Source of the DNA: DATLZM01 sp035559315
GTDB taxonomy: Bacteria > Actinomycetota > UBA4738 > HRBIN12
Direction of reading: 5' to 3'
DNA: 12,200 bases
Assembly (NCBI GenBank): GCA_035559315.1
Contig: DATMBJ010000033.1
Span: forward strand, 1-12,200
Shown here: one piece after another, positions 5,497 through 12,200 of the stretch
Position numbering within the stretch: the first letter of the stretch is position 1
How the letters are laid out: each line of letters opens with the position of its first letter
The notes under the pieces: model-generated
What the model was told of the DNA's origin: nothing
Seen by the model: the letters and a program-made list of their open reading frames with translations, nothing else
Database searches by the model: none
Position numbers and translations under genes: made by a program

Positions 5497-7011
5497 CTAG
5501 GACCCCTCCCCGGCGGCGAGGACGACGGCGTGGGCGGCGCCCTCGGTGACCCGCGCCAGGGCCGCGTCGGTCGCCGGCGTCACCCGCTCCAGGACGGTGC
5601 CCGGGGAGACCCCCAGCCAGAGGATCGCGGCCAGGACCGGCGCCAGCACCACGGCCTCGCGGAGCGAGAGGTCGGGGTGGCCGGCGTGCTCCTCGGGGAG
5701 GGGCCCGTGGGCCATGCGCCGGTAGCTCCACAGGAGGTAGATCGCGGCCAGCACCACCCCGGTCGCGGCCAGCGCGCCGAACAGCCGGTTCGCGGAGAAC
5801 GTCCCCACGATCACCAGGAACTCCCCCACGAAGTTGTTGAGGCCCGGGAGCCCGAGCGAGGAGAGCGCGACGAACAGGAAGCACCCGAGGAGCCAGGGCA
5901 TCCGCGACGCGAGGCCGCCCATCCGCTCGAGCTCCCGGGTGTGGGTCCGCTCGTAGACCATCCCCACGAGCAGGAACAGCCCGCCGGTCGACAGCCCGTG
6001 GTTCACCATCTGGAGGACCCCGCCCGCGATCGCCTGCTCCTGGAACGCGAAGGTGCCGAGGACGACGAAGCCGAGGTGGGAGACGGACGAGTAGGCGACC
6101 AGCCGCTTCAGGTCCCGCTGCATCATCGCCACCACCGCCCCGTACACGATCCCGATCAGCGCGAGCCAGGAGATCGCATCGGCGAAGGCCCGCGAGGCCT
6201 CGGGGAAGAGCGCGAGGTTGAACCGCAGCAGGCCGTAGGCCCCCACCTTCAGCAGGATCGCCGCGAGCAGCACGGAGCCCGCGGTGGGCGCCTCGGTGTG
6301 GGCGTCCGGGAGCCAGGTGTGGAGCGGGAACAGCGGCACCTTCACCGCGAACGCGACGAAGAACGCGAGGAACAGCCAGCGCGCGGTCCCGACCGGGAGC
6401 GGCAGCTCGAGGAGCCGCCGGAGGTCGAACGTCCCCTGCCCCAGCTCGGCCTGGGCCCGGAGGTACAGGAACAGGATCGCCACCAGGAGGAGCGCCGAGC
6501 CCGCCATCGTGTACAGGAAGAACTTGATGGCGGCGTAGATCCGCCGCTCCCCGCCCCAGGCCCCGATGATCAGGTACATCGGGAACAGCAGGCCCTCGAA
6601 GAACAGGAAGAACAGGAGGAGGTCGAGGGCGACGAAGGTCCCGACCATGGCGGTCTCGAGGAACAGCATCGCCGCCATGAACAGCCGCACCCGCTGCTCG
6701 ATCGTCCAGGAGGCCAGGAGGGCCACCGGCATGAGGAACGTGGTGAGGAGGACCAGCACGAGCGAGATCCCGTCCACGCCCACCGCGTAGCGGACCCCGA
6801 GCGAACGCACCCAGTCGGCCTCCTCCACCAGCTGGAACCCGGCCCGCCCCGGCTCGAAGGCCGCCCACGCGCCGAGGGAGGCGGCGAACGTCGCGAGCGA
6901 GACGGCGAGCGCCACCCCCCGCGCCGCCCGGTCGCTCGCCCGGGGCCAGGCCAGGAGGAGCGCCGCCCCGGCCAGGGGCAGGAACGTCACGAGCGAGAGC
7001 CAGCGGGTCAC
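5497..7011 (-). CDS. nuoM: NADH-quinone oxidoreductase subunit M
   Basis: NuoM is a proton-translocating antiporter-like membrane subunit. The 504 residues include E139 (FFEGLLFPMYLIIG), K224 (FAVKVPLFPLHTWLPDAH) and K255 (AAILLKVGAYGLLRF), the charged residues of the proton path, and the QRDLKRLVAYSSVSHLGF stretch common to Nuo antiporter subunits. GLPGLNNFVGEFLV, near the C-terminal third, is diagnostic of NuoM. The start is GTG at 7009-7011, overlapping the nuoL stop as GTGA. The frame remains open far upstream, into 8682, but that extension is Arg/Gly/Pro-rich and merely antiparallel shadow of nuoL in another frame. The stop TAG abuts the nuoN start. The C-terminus is Ala-rich and soluble. 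There is no sign of damage. Confidence 0.96.
   Translation of the reverse strand: MTRWLSLVTFLPLAGAALLLAWPRASDRAARGVALAVSLATFAASLGAWAAFEPGRAGFQLVEEADWVRSLGVRYAVGVDGISLVLVLLTTFLMPVALLASWTIEQRVRLFMAAMLFLETAMVGTFVALDLLLFFLFFEGLLFPMYLIIGAWGGERRIYAAIKFFLYTMAGSALLLVAILFLYLRAQAELGQGTFDLRRLLELPLPVGTARWLFLAFFVAFAVKVPLFPLHTWLPDAHTEAPTAGSVLLAAILLKVGAYGLLRFNLALFPEASRAFADAISWLALIGIVYGAVVAMMQRDLKRLVAYSSVSHLGFVVLGTFAFQEQAIAGGVLQMVNHGLSTGGLFLLVGMVYERTHTRELERMGGLASRMPWLLGCFLFVALSSLGLPGLNNFVGEFLVIVGTFSANRLFGALAATGVVLAAIYLLWSYRRMAHGPLPEEHAGHPDLSLREAVVLAPVLAAILWLGVSPGTVLERVTPATDAALARVTEGAAHAVVLAAGEGS
5503..5511 (-). promoter_or_regulatory. Ribosome binding site for nuoN inside nuoM
   Basis: GGGGAGGGG on the minus strand lies six bases before the nuoN GTG, within the last codons of nuoM. 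It decides the start at 5496, immediately after the nuoM TAG, and indicates re-initiation after nuoM translation. Confidence 0.65.
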
Positions 7012-8891
7012 AGCCGGAGCCCCAGGTACACGAGGATCAGGACGGCCCCCGCGAGGAAGCCGAGGGCGTAGTTCCGCACGAACCCGGTCTGGATCCGCCG
7101 CCCCCATCCCGCGAGGGCTCGGAAGGCGGCCCCGACCCCGTTCACGGCGCCGTCCACCACCCGGGCGTCGAACGCCGCCAGGGCCGCGGCCGCGCCCTTC
7201 CCCGGGAGCTCGACGAGCCGCGCGTAGGCCTCGTCGAACATCCACCCACGGGCCAGGAACCGGTGCACGGAGCCGAGCGCGGCCCGGACCGCGAGCCAGT
7301 CGACCCGCCCCGACCCGTACAGCCACCAGGCCAGGCCGACCCCCGCCAGGGCCACGGCGACCGAGACCGCGACCAGGACGCCCTCCGGGGGCCCGGCGTG
7401 GCCGGCCTCCACGGCCCCGAGGGCCGGCTCCAGGAACCGGGGGAGCACCCCGGCCTCCGCGGAGCGCCCGAGGAGCCCCCCGGCCGCCGCCCCAGCCGCC
7501 AGGACCACGAGCGGGGCCGTCATCACGGGGGGCGCCTCGTGGGCTTCGCCCCTCCCGCGGGGCGGCGAGAAGAACGCGAGGAACAGCAGCCGCGAGGCGT
7601 AGAAGGCCGAGAGGAAGGCCCCCACGGTCCCGAGGGCCCACACCGCGGCCCGGCCGCTCCCGCTCGCGAACGCCAGGATGTGGTCCTTGGCGAAGAACCC
7701 GGAGAGCGGCGGCACCCCGGCGAGCGCGAGGGCGCCGACCGTGCAGGCCGCCGCCGTGACCGGCATGGCCCGCGCCAGCCCGCCCATGCGACGCAGGTCG
7801 GTCTCGTCGTGGAGCCCGTGCATCACGGACCCCGCCGAGAGGAACATCAGGGCCTTGTAGAACGCGTGCGCCACGAGCAGCAGGATCGCGAGCGCGTAGG
7901 CCCGCATCCCCGCGGCGAGGAACATGAACCCGAGCTGGCTGATCGTGGAGTAGGCCAGGACCCGCTTGATGTCGTCCTGGGCCAGGGCCGCGGTGGCCGC
8001 GTACAGCGCGGTGGCGAGCCCGACCACGAGGACCACCGGCAGGGCGACCGGGCTCGCCTCGAACAGGACGTGGGCCCGCACCACGAGGTACACGCCGGCC
8101 GTCACCATCGTCGCCGCGTGGATCAGCGCCGAGACCGGCGTCGGCCCCTCCATCGCGTCGGGGAGCCACACGTGCAGGGGGAGCTGGGCCGACTTCCCCA
8201 CGGCGCCGGCGAACAGGAGGAGCGCGATCGCGGTCGACGCCGCCTCCGAGGGGGGCGCCCCGGCGCCCTCGCCCCCGAGCACCGTGCCGAAGTCGAACGT
8301 CCCGAAGCGGAGGAAGATCAGCGCGAGCCCCACGAGCATCGCGGTATCCCCGACCCGGGTCGTGACGAAGGCCTTCACCGCCGCCCGGGCCGCGGCGGGG
8401 CGCTCGTGCCAGAACCCGATCAGGAGGTACGAGCAGAGCCCGACCCCCTCCCACCCCAGGTACAGCAGGACGAAGTCGTCCGCGAGGACCAGGGTCAGCA
8501 TGAAGAACACGAACAGGTTCAGGTAGGCGAAGAACCGGCCGAAGCGCGGGTCGCCCGCCATGTACCCGATCGAATAGACGTGGATCAGGGCGCCGACGCC
8601 CGTCACGACCAGGATCATCGTGGCCGACAGCGGGTCCACCCGGAGGTCGGCCACGACCCGCAGGCCGCCCACCCGGAACCACTCGAGGACCCGGACCACC
8701 AGGAGCCGCTCCTCGGCGGGGAGCGCGAGGAGGTCGCGGAGGACCCCGAGGGCCACGACGAACGAGGCGGCCACGAGGCCCGAGGCCAGCCAGCCCGCCG
8801 CCCGCCCCAGCCGCCGGCCGGCGAAGAGGTTCACCGCGGCCCCGGCGAGGGGCAGCGCGGGCACGAGCCAGACGAGGTCCGCCACCCTCAC
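7008..8891 (-). CDS. nuoL: NADH-quinone oxidoreductase subunit L
   Basis: NuoL is the distal antiporter-like proton-pumping subunit. At 627 residues it has full family length, including the long C-terminal part that forms the lateral helix. The N-terminal domain is seen in the 80-130 region (VDPLSATMILVVTGVGALIH). E148 lies in LYLGWEGVGLCSYLLIGFW. K233 lies in GAVGKSAQLPLHVWLPDAMEG, and the PTPVSALIHAATMVTAGVYL stretch follows (250-269). AQDDIKRVLAYSTISQLGFM and the HAFYKALMFLSAGSVMH stretch complete the signature, and the protein ends with a final transmembrane helix (about 606-626). The start is GTG at 8889-8891, which overlaps the nuoK stop as GTGA; another in-frame GTG two codons later is also possible. 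The end overlaps nuoM by four bases. Confidence 0.97.
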   Translation of the reverse strand: MRVADLVWLVPALPLAGAAVNLFAGRRLGRAAGWLASGLVAASFVVALGVLRDLLALPAEERLLVVRVLEWFRVGGLRVVADLRVDPLSATMILVVTGVGALIHVYSIGYMAGDPRFGRFFAYLNLFVFFMLTLVLADDFVLLYLGWEGVGLCSYLLIGFWHERPAAARAAVKAFVTTRVGDTAMLVGLALIFLRFGTFDFGTVLGGEGAGAPPSEAASTAIALLLFAGAVGKSAQLPLHVWLPDAMEGPTPVSALIHAATMVTAGVYLVVRAHVLFEASPVALPVVLVVGLATALYAATAALAQDDIKRVLAYSTISQLGFMFLAAGMRAYALAILLLVAHAFYKALMFLSAGSVMHGLHDETDLRRMGGLARAMPVTAAACTVGALALAGVPPLSGFFAKDHILAFASGSGRAAVWALGTVGAFLSAFYASRLLFLAFFSPPRGRGEAHEAPPVMTAPLVVLAAGAAAGGLLGRSAEAGVLPRFLEPALGAVEAGHAGPPEGVLVAVSVAVALAGVGLAWWLYGSGRVDWLAVRAALGSVHRFLARGWMFDEAYARLVELPGKGAAAALAAFDARVVDGAVNGVGAAFRALAGWGRRIQTGFVRNYALGFLAGAVLILVYLGLRL

Positions 8892-9193
8892 CCCCGCAGG
8901 ACGCTCACGTCGTCCACGTCCGCGCTCCGACGGAGCCGGAACACGGCCACGATGATCGCCAGGCCCACCACCACCTCGGCCGCCGCCACCACCATCGAGA
9001 AGAACGCCAGGACCTGCCCGACGAGGTCGCGGTGCATCCGGGAGAACGCGACCAGCGCGAGGTTCACCGCGTTCAGCTGGAGCTCGACCGCCATGAAGAT
9101 CACGAGCGCGTTCCGCCGGACGAGCACGCCCACGGTGCCCAGGGCGAAGAGGACGGCGGAGAGCACCAGGAAGTGGGCGACCGGCGTCCTCAC
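8888..9193 (-). CDS. nuoK: NADH-quinone oxidoreductase subunit K
   Basis: NuoK is a three-helix membrane subunit related to MnhC/MrpC of multisubunit antiporters. The 101 residues carry the two buried glutamates of the proton channel, E37 (FMAVELQLNAVNL) and E73 (VAAAEVVVGLAI). Length and helix spacing match the family. The start is GTG at 9191-9193, overlapping the nuoJ stop as GTGA, and the stop overlaps nuoL in the same way. It therefore sits in an unbroken coupled series nuoJ-K-L-M. Confidence 0.96.
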   Translation of the reverse strand: MRTPVAHFLVLSAVLFALGTVGVLVRRNALVIFMAVELQLNAVNLALVAFSRMHRDLVGQVLAFFSMVVAAAEVVVGLAIIVAVFRLRRSADVDDVSVLRG

Positions 9194-9765
9194 GGCGCCG
9201 CCTCCGCCCGCTCGGCCGCCTCGGCCCCGGGCTCCGGCGCCGGGCTCCCCGCGGGGGCCCGGCGCGCCGCGAGCACCATCGCCGCCACCGCCGCCACGAT
9301 CAGGAGCACCGAGGTGACCTCGAAGGGGAAGAAGTAATCGCTGAACAGCACCCGGGCCAGGGCCCGGGCGTTCCCCCCGCGGTTCACGGCGTCGAACCCA
9401 CCCGGGAACCGGGCGGAGAACCCGACCCCCGCCCGCACGGCCGCCGCCACCTCGGCCACGAGCCCCACCCCGAGCAGGAGGGCGAGGGTCCGCTGGCCGC
9501 GCAGCCGCTCGGCGAGCGACTCGCGGCGGTCCACCCCGAGCAGCATGATCACGAACAGGAACAGGACCACGATGGCGCCCGCGTACACGATGATCTGGAC
9601 CGCGAACAGGAAGGGCGCGCCGAGCACGAGGTAGAAGACGGCCAGCGTGAACAGGTTCACGACCAGGAACAGGGCCGCGTGGACCGCGTTCCGCTGGACG
9701 AGCATCGCCACCGCCGAGCCCACCGAGATCGGCGCGAGCACCCAGAACACCACGAGGTCGGCCAC
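9190..9765 (-). CDS. nuoJ: NADH-quinone oxidoreductase subunit J
   Basis: NuoJ is a five-helix membrane subunit next to NuoA, NuoH and NuoK. The 191 residues contain the characteristic QIIVYAGAIVVLFLFVIMLLG (57-77), including Y61 and the AGAI turn of helix 3, after the NAVHAALFLVVNLFTLAVFY segment (26-45). A fifth helix lies at about 149-168, and the protein ends in a Pro/Ala/Glu-rich soluble tail of about 20 residues with no recognisable motif. The GTG start at 9763-9765 is preceded by GGGGGAGGGGG at 9774-9784, eight bases away, in the 33-base gap after nuoI. The stop overlaps nuoK. It lacks a counterpart among the visible genes of the left-hand cluster. Confidence 0.96.
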   Translation of the reverse strand: MADLVVFWVLAPISVGSAVAMLVQRNAVHAALFLVVNLFTLAVFYLVLGAPFLFAVQIIVYAGAIVVLFLFVIMLLGVDRRESLAERLRGQRTLALLLGVGLVAEVAAAVRAGVGFSARFPGGFDAVNRGGNARALARVLFSDYFFPFEVTSVLLIVAAVAAMVLAARRAPAGSPAPEPGAEAAERAEAAP

Positions 9766-9798
9766 CCTACCGACCCCCTCCCCCGGGCGCCGGGCCCC

Positions 9799-10296
9799 TC
9801 ACCGCCCCTCCTCCGTGCCCGGCGCGGTCCCGAGGGGCGGCGGCGGTTCGAGGAGCTGCTCCTTGGTGAGGATCGCGTCCTCCCGCGTGAGGAAGCTCAT
9901 CTCGTAGTAGCTGGTGAGCGTGAGGGCGCGGGTGGGGCAGGCCTCGACGCAGAGGCCGCACATGATGCAGCGCAGGTAGTTGATCTGGTACTCCTTCGCG
10001 TACCGCTCGCCCGGCGAGACCGGTCGCTCGGGGTCGTTCTCCGCCCCCACCACCCAGATCGCGTCGGCCGGGCAGGCGTAGGCGCAGAGCTCGCACCCGA
10101 TGCACTTCTCGAGCCCGTCGGGGTGGCGGTTCAGCCGGTGCCGGCCGATGTGCGAGCGGGGCGGGGGCGGCACGACCTCCCGCGGGTACTCCTCGGTGAC
10201 GTCCGGCCGGAAGACCTGGCGGAGCACCACCCCCATGCCCTTGAGGACCGCCCGGGCGGCGTCCGCCGGTCCCCGCGGTCGCCGGGCCGTCCTCAT
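9799..10296 (-). CDS. nuoI: NADH-quinone oxidoreductase subunit I, first copy
   Basis: This subunit carries two [4Fe-4S] clusters in the peripheral arm. The 165-residue protein has C65, C68, C71, C75 (CIGCELCAYACP) and C110, C113, C116, C120 (CIMCGLCVEACP). The IGRHRLNRHPDGLEKC lead-in (50-65), and ALTLTSYYEM after the second motif, closely resemble main-operon NuoI of streptomycetes, from memory. The ATG at 10294-10296 overlaps the nuoH stop as ATGA. Upstream in-frame sequence is open to 11046 but is an Arg/Gly-rich shadow of nuoH. The C-terminus is Pro-rich (PPPPLG) and variable. Compared with the copy at 1-450 it lacks the extra CPDWC cysteine and has a different spacer between the two Cys motifs, so the pair is not a recent duplication. 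Confidence 0.96.
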   Translation of the reverse strand: MRTARRPRGPADAARAVLKGMGVVLRQVFRPDVTEEYPREVVPPPPRSHIGRHRLNRHPDGLEKCIGCELCAYACPADAIWVVGAENDPERPVSPGERYAKEYQINYLRCIMCGLCVEACPTRALTLTSYYEMSFLTREDAILTKEQLLEPPPPLGTAPGTEEGR

Positions 10297-11408
10297 GCGC
10301 CCACCTCCCGCCGCTCGCGGCCGGCGGCCGGCCAGAGGAACGACGCCAGCACCAGCGCGCCGACGATCGCGGCCGCGCCGGTCACGACGGCCCGCCGCCC
10401 GTAGACCTCGGGCAGCGCGATCACGGCCGCGGTGACGAGGACCCAGACCAGGCCGAAGGGGAGCAGGACCTTCCACCCGAACGCCATCAGGCGGTCGTAC
10501 CGGATCCTGGGGAGCGTGGCGCGGACCCACACGTACAGGTAGACGACGGCGAAGACCTTCGCCGAGAACCACAGGAGCGGCCACAGCCACGGCAGGACGT
10601 CGGGGGCCGGGCCCCGCCAGCCCCCGAGGAAGAGCGTGGTCGCGACCGCCGCCACCGTGATCGTGTTCAGGTACTCGCCGAGGTAGAACATGGCGAACCT
10701 GATCCCCGAGTACTCCGTGTGGAACCCTGCCACGAGCTCGGACTCGGCCTCGGGGAGGTCGAAGGGCGGCCGGTTCGTCTCGGCCAGGCCGGCCACGAGG
10801 TAGGCGAGGAACGCCGGGAACTGCGGCACCACGTTCCACACGCGGGCCTGGGCCTCCACGATCTCGGACATCCGCAGCGACCCCGAGTAGAGCAGGACCG
10901 CGACGAGGGCGAGCCCCATCCCGACCTCGTAGGAGATCATCTGGGCCGTGGACCGGACCCCGCCGAGCAGCGGGTAGTTGGACCCGCTGGCCCACCCCGA
11001 CAGCACCACCGCGTACACGGCCATCGACCCCATCGCGAGCACCCACAGGATCCCGATGTCGAGGTCCGCGATCTGGAACGGGATCCGCCGGCCGAGGAGC
11101 GTGACGCCCGTGCCGAACGGCACGACGGCGAACGCGAGGAACGCCGGGAGCATCGCGATGACGGGGGCGAGCCGGTAGACGACCCGGTCCGCCTGGACCG
11201 GCGTGATCCCCTCCTTGAAGAACAGCTTGATCCCGTCGGCCAGCGTGATCAGGACCCCCCGCGGTCCGGCCCGCATCGGCCCCATCCGGGTCTGCATGTC
11301 GGCGACGACCTTCCGCTCCACCCAGATCAGGAACATCACCGCGAGGAGCAGCGCGAAGAAGACCACGACGACCCGGAGCACGAGCAGGGCCCAGTCCAGG
11401 AGGTCCAT
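10293..11408 (-). CDS. nuoH: NADH-quinone oxidoreductase subunit H, first copy
   Basis: This membrane subunit lines the quinone chamber. The protein has 371 residues. Motifs are E31-R-K-V followed by MQTRMGPMRAGPRG (38-51), LADGIKLFFKEGITP (56-70), GWASGSNYPLLGGVRSTAQ (138-156) and the full quinone-loop ETNRPPFDLPEAESELVAG (210-228, with E210, E220, E222, E224), then FHTEYSGIRF. It has an extra C-terminal hydrophobic segment (about 340-360) beyond the usual eight helices, giving some 37 residues more than the second copy; a C-terminal extension is also found in some actinobacterial NuoH. The ATG at 11406-11408 overlaps the nuoG stop as TGATG, and the TGA stop overlaps nuoI. The in-frame region upstream of 11408 is a shadow of nuoG. 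Confidence 0.96.
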   Translation of the reverse strand: MDLLDWALLVLRVVVVFFALLLAVMFLIWVERKVVADMQTRMGPMRAGPRGVLITLADGIKLFFKEGITPVQADRVVYRLAPVIAMLPAFLAFAVVPFGTGVTLLGRRIPFQIADLDIGILWVLAMGSMAVYAVVLSGWASGSNYPLLGGVRSTAQMISYEVGMGLALVAVLLYSGSLRMSEIVEAQARVWNVVPQFPAFLAYLVAGLAETNRPPFDLPEAESELVAGFHTEYSGIRFAMFYLGEYLNTITVAAVATTLFLGGWRGPAPDVLPWLWPLLWFSAKVFAVVYLYVWVRATLPRIRYDRLMAFGWKVLLPFGLVWVLVTAAVIALPEVYGRRAVVTGAAAIVGALVLASFLWPAAGRERREVGA

Positions 11409-12200
11409 CAGCCCTGCCCTCCCCCGCCGACCGGCGCCGCGGCCTCCCGGGCCCCGACCGGCTCGATCGCCGCGACGGCCCGGAAGGCCCCCGACAGGAG
11501 CACGTTCGCGCGGAGCCCGCGCGAGTTGAACGGCACGAAGGCCGCGCCCTCGGCCACGTGCGGGGTCACCCGGACCGGCACCTCGGCCCGCCCCGCGTCG
11601 GTCCGGATCAGGGCCCGCCCCCCGTCCTCCAGCCCCAGCCGGGCCGCGTCGGCCGGGTGCACCTCGACGAAGGCGTCCTCGGCGAGCGCCGCCTTCAGCT
11701 CGGGGGCGTCGTCGACCAGCCTCCCCTCGTCGACGAGCAGCGGGTAGGTGAAGAGCAGCAGGCCGTCCCCGGGCTCGGGACGCGCGGCGGCCGGCGCCTC
11801 GGACGGGGGCTCCGGGGCCTCCCGGGGCGCGAGCAGCGGCCCGGCCTCCTCCCGGAGCTCCTTGAGCGTGTCGAACCCGAGGTCGCCCCCGCACGCCGCC
11901 GCGAGCCCGGCGAAGATCTCCCAGTCCGGCCGGGCCAGGCCGAGGGGCTCCCGGACCGGCCGCACGCGCTGGGCGCGCCCCTCCCAGTCGGTGAAGTGGC
12001 CGTCCTTCTCCACGAACGGCACCGCGGGCAGCACGCAGTCGGCGAAGGGCTCGAGCGCGGGGTCCAGCCGCGGGTCCACCACCACCTTGACCCGGACGTT
12101 CTCCAGGGCCCGCCGGGCCAGGGCGGCGTCGGGGTGGTCCCGGAGGGGATCCACGCCGACCAGGAACAGGACGTCGATCTCGCGTCGGGCCGCGGCCTCG
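11408..12200 (-). CDS. nuoG: NADH-quinone oxidoreductase subunit G (partial, C-terminal part)
   Basis: About 263 C-terminal residues of NuoG, the large Fe-S subunit of the electron-input module, are visible. The frame is open through the right edge, so the N-terminal ferredoxin-like and Fe-S domains lie outside. The visible part has the LFLVGVDPLRDHP segment (near 12134-12172), then DCVLPAVPFVEKDGHFTDWEGRAQ (start and end bases about 12039-11968; key residues E-K-D-G, F, W-E-G-R), typical of the molybdopterin-oxidoreductase-like fold. The last hundred residues form a molybdopterin-dinucleotide-binding-like domain (VEVHPADAARLGLEDG, then VTPHVAEGAAFVPFNSRG). A Pro/Ala-rich linker separates the two. 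In complex I this fold has lost its cofactor chemistry. Family assignment is supported by nuoH following directly. Its presence shows that an NADH-type input module is encoded upstream. Confidence 0.93.
   Translation of the reverse strand, partial: EAAARREIDVLFLVGVDPLRDHPDAALARRALENVRVKVVVDPRLDPALEPFADCVLPAVPFVEKDGHFTDWEGRAQRVRPVREPLGLARPDWEIFAGLAAACGGDLGFDTLKELREEAGPLLAPREAPEPPSEAPAAARPEPGDGLLLFTYPLLVDEGRLVDDAPELKAALAEDAFVEVHPADAARLGLEDGGRALIRTDAGRAEVPVRVTPHVAEGAAFVPFNSRGLRANVLLSGAFRAVAAIEPVGAREAAAPVGGGGQG

Noticed and set aside
3718..7071. A very long plus-strand open frame (over 1100 codons) opposite nuoN/nuoM and the synthase
   Set aside because: Its translation is dominated by Arg, Glu, Gly, Pro and His with no hydrophobic core or motif. 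This is the usual shadow of GC-rich genes in the opposite frame; the minus strand encodes clear Nuo subunits.
7012..8682. Possible long N-terminal extension of NuoM
   Set aside because: The frame is open upstream, but the added residues are Arg/Gly/Pro-rich shadow of nuoL. NuoM of normal length starts at the GTG at 7011, which overlaps the nuoL stop.
7263..9317. A 684-codon plus-strand open frame opposite nuoL, nuoK and nuoJ
   Set aside because: Same shadow composition as the other antisense frames; no ribosome site or promoter evidence was seen.
10297..11046. Possible N-terminal extension of the first NuoI
   Set aside because: The extension is a shadow frame of nuoH; the conserved protein begins at the ATG at 10296, coupled to the nuoH stop.
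1..12200. Mobile elements, CRISPR arrays, tRNA or rRNA genes, or a gene decay event
   Set aside because: No transposase, direct-repeat array, RNA gene signature or frameshift was seen; all genes are intact except the two cut by the window edges.

Overview
This is a very GC-rich window (roughly 70% or more by eye) in which essentially every base belongs to respiratory complex I (NADH-quinone oxidoreductase, Nuo) genes, all on the minus strand. Read in the direction of transcription (right to left) the order is: nuoG (3' part, runs off the right edge), nuoH, nuoI, nuoJ, nuoK, nuoL, nuoM, nuoN, a long-chain polyprenyl diphosphate synthase, a 159-bp intergenic gap, then nuoA, nuoB, nuoC, a second nuoH and a second nuoI (runs off the left edge). 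Overlapping stop/start codons (GTGA, ATGA, TGATG), purine-rich ribosome sites inside upstream genes and a strong preference for GTG starts point to tightly coupled polycistronic units. Only the gap at 2817-2975 is a plausible internal promoter region.

The organism is probably a high-GC Actinomycetota member. This is inferred from memory of protein types: NuoI of the IGRHRLNRH.../INYLRCIMCGLC kind, a second NuoH/NuoI pair of the type seen in actinobacterial second nuo clusters, and a polyprenyl synthase beside nuo as in streptomycetes. Other high-GC phyla cannot be excluded without a search.

Functionally, the right-hand cluster (nuoG to nuoN) supplies part of the electron-input arm (NuoG), the Fe-S wire (NuoI) and the whole set of proton-pumping antiporter-like subunits (L, M, N) with J, K and H. 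The polyprenyl synthase makes the isoprenoid tail precursor of the quinone that complex I reduces. The left-hand cluster supplies A, B (terminal cluster N2), C and a second H/I pair of clearly different sequence type. nuoD, which normally lies between nuoC and nuoH, is absent there: nuoC and nuoH overlap directly.

The main points for a second look are a near-consensus Rex (NADH/NAD+-sensing repressor) operator, TTGTGAA-N4-TTCTCAA, about 45 bp upstream of nuoA; the tandem, mixed A-B-C-H-I cluster lacking nuoD; a changed quinone-loop sequence in the second NuoH; and an acidic NuoC tail whose Glu codons also form the Shine-Dalgarno site of the next gene. I see no mobile element, CRISPR array, tRNA or rRNA, and no clearly novel system.
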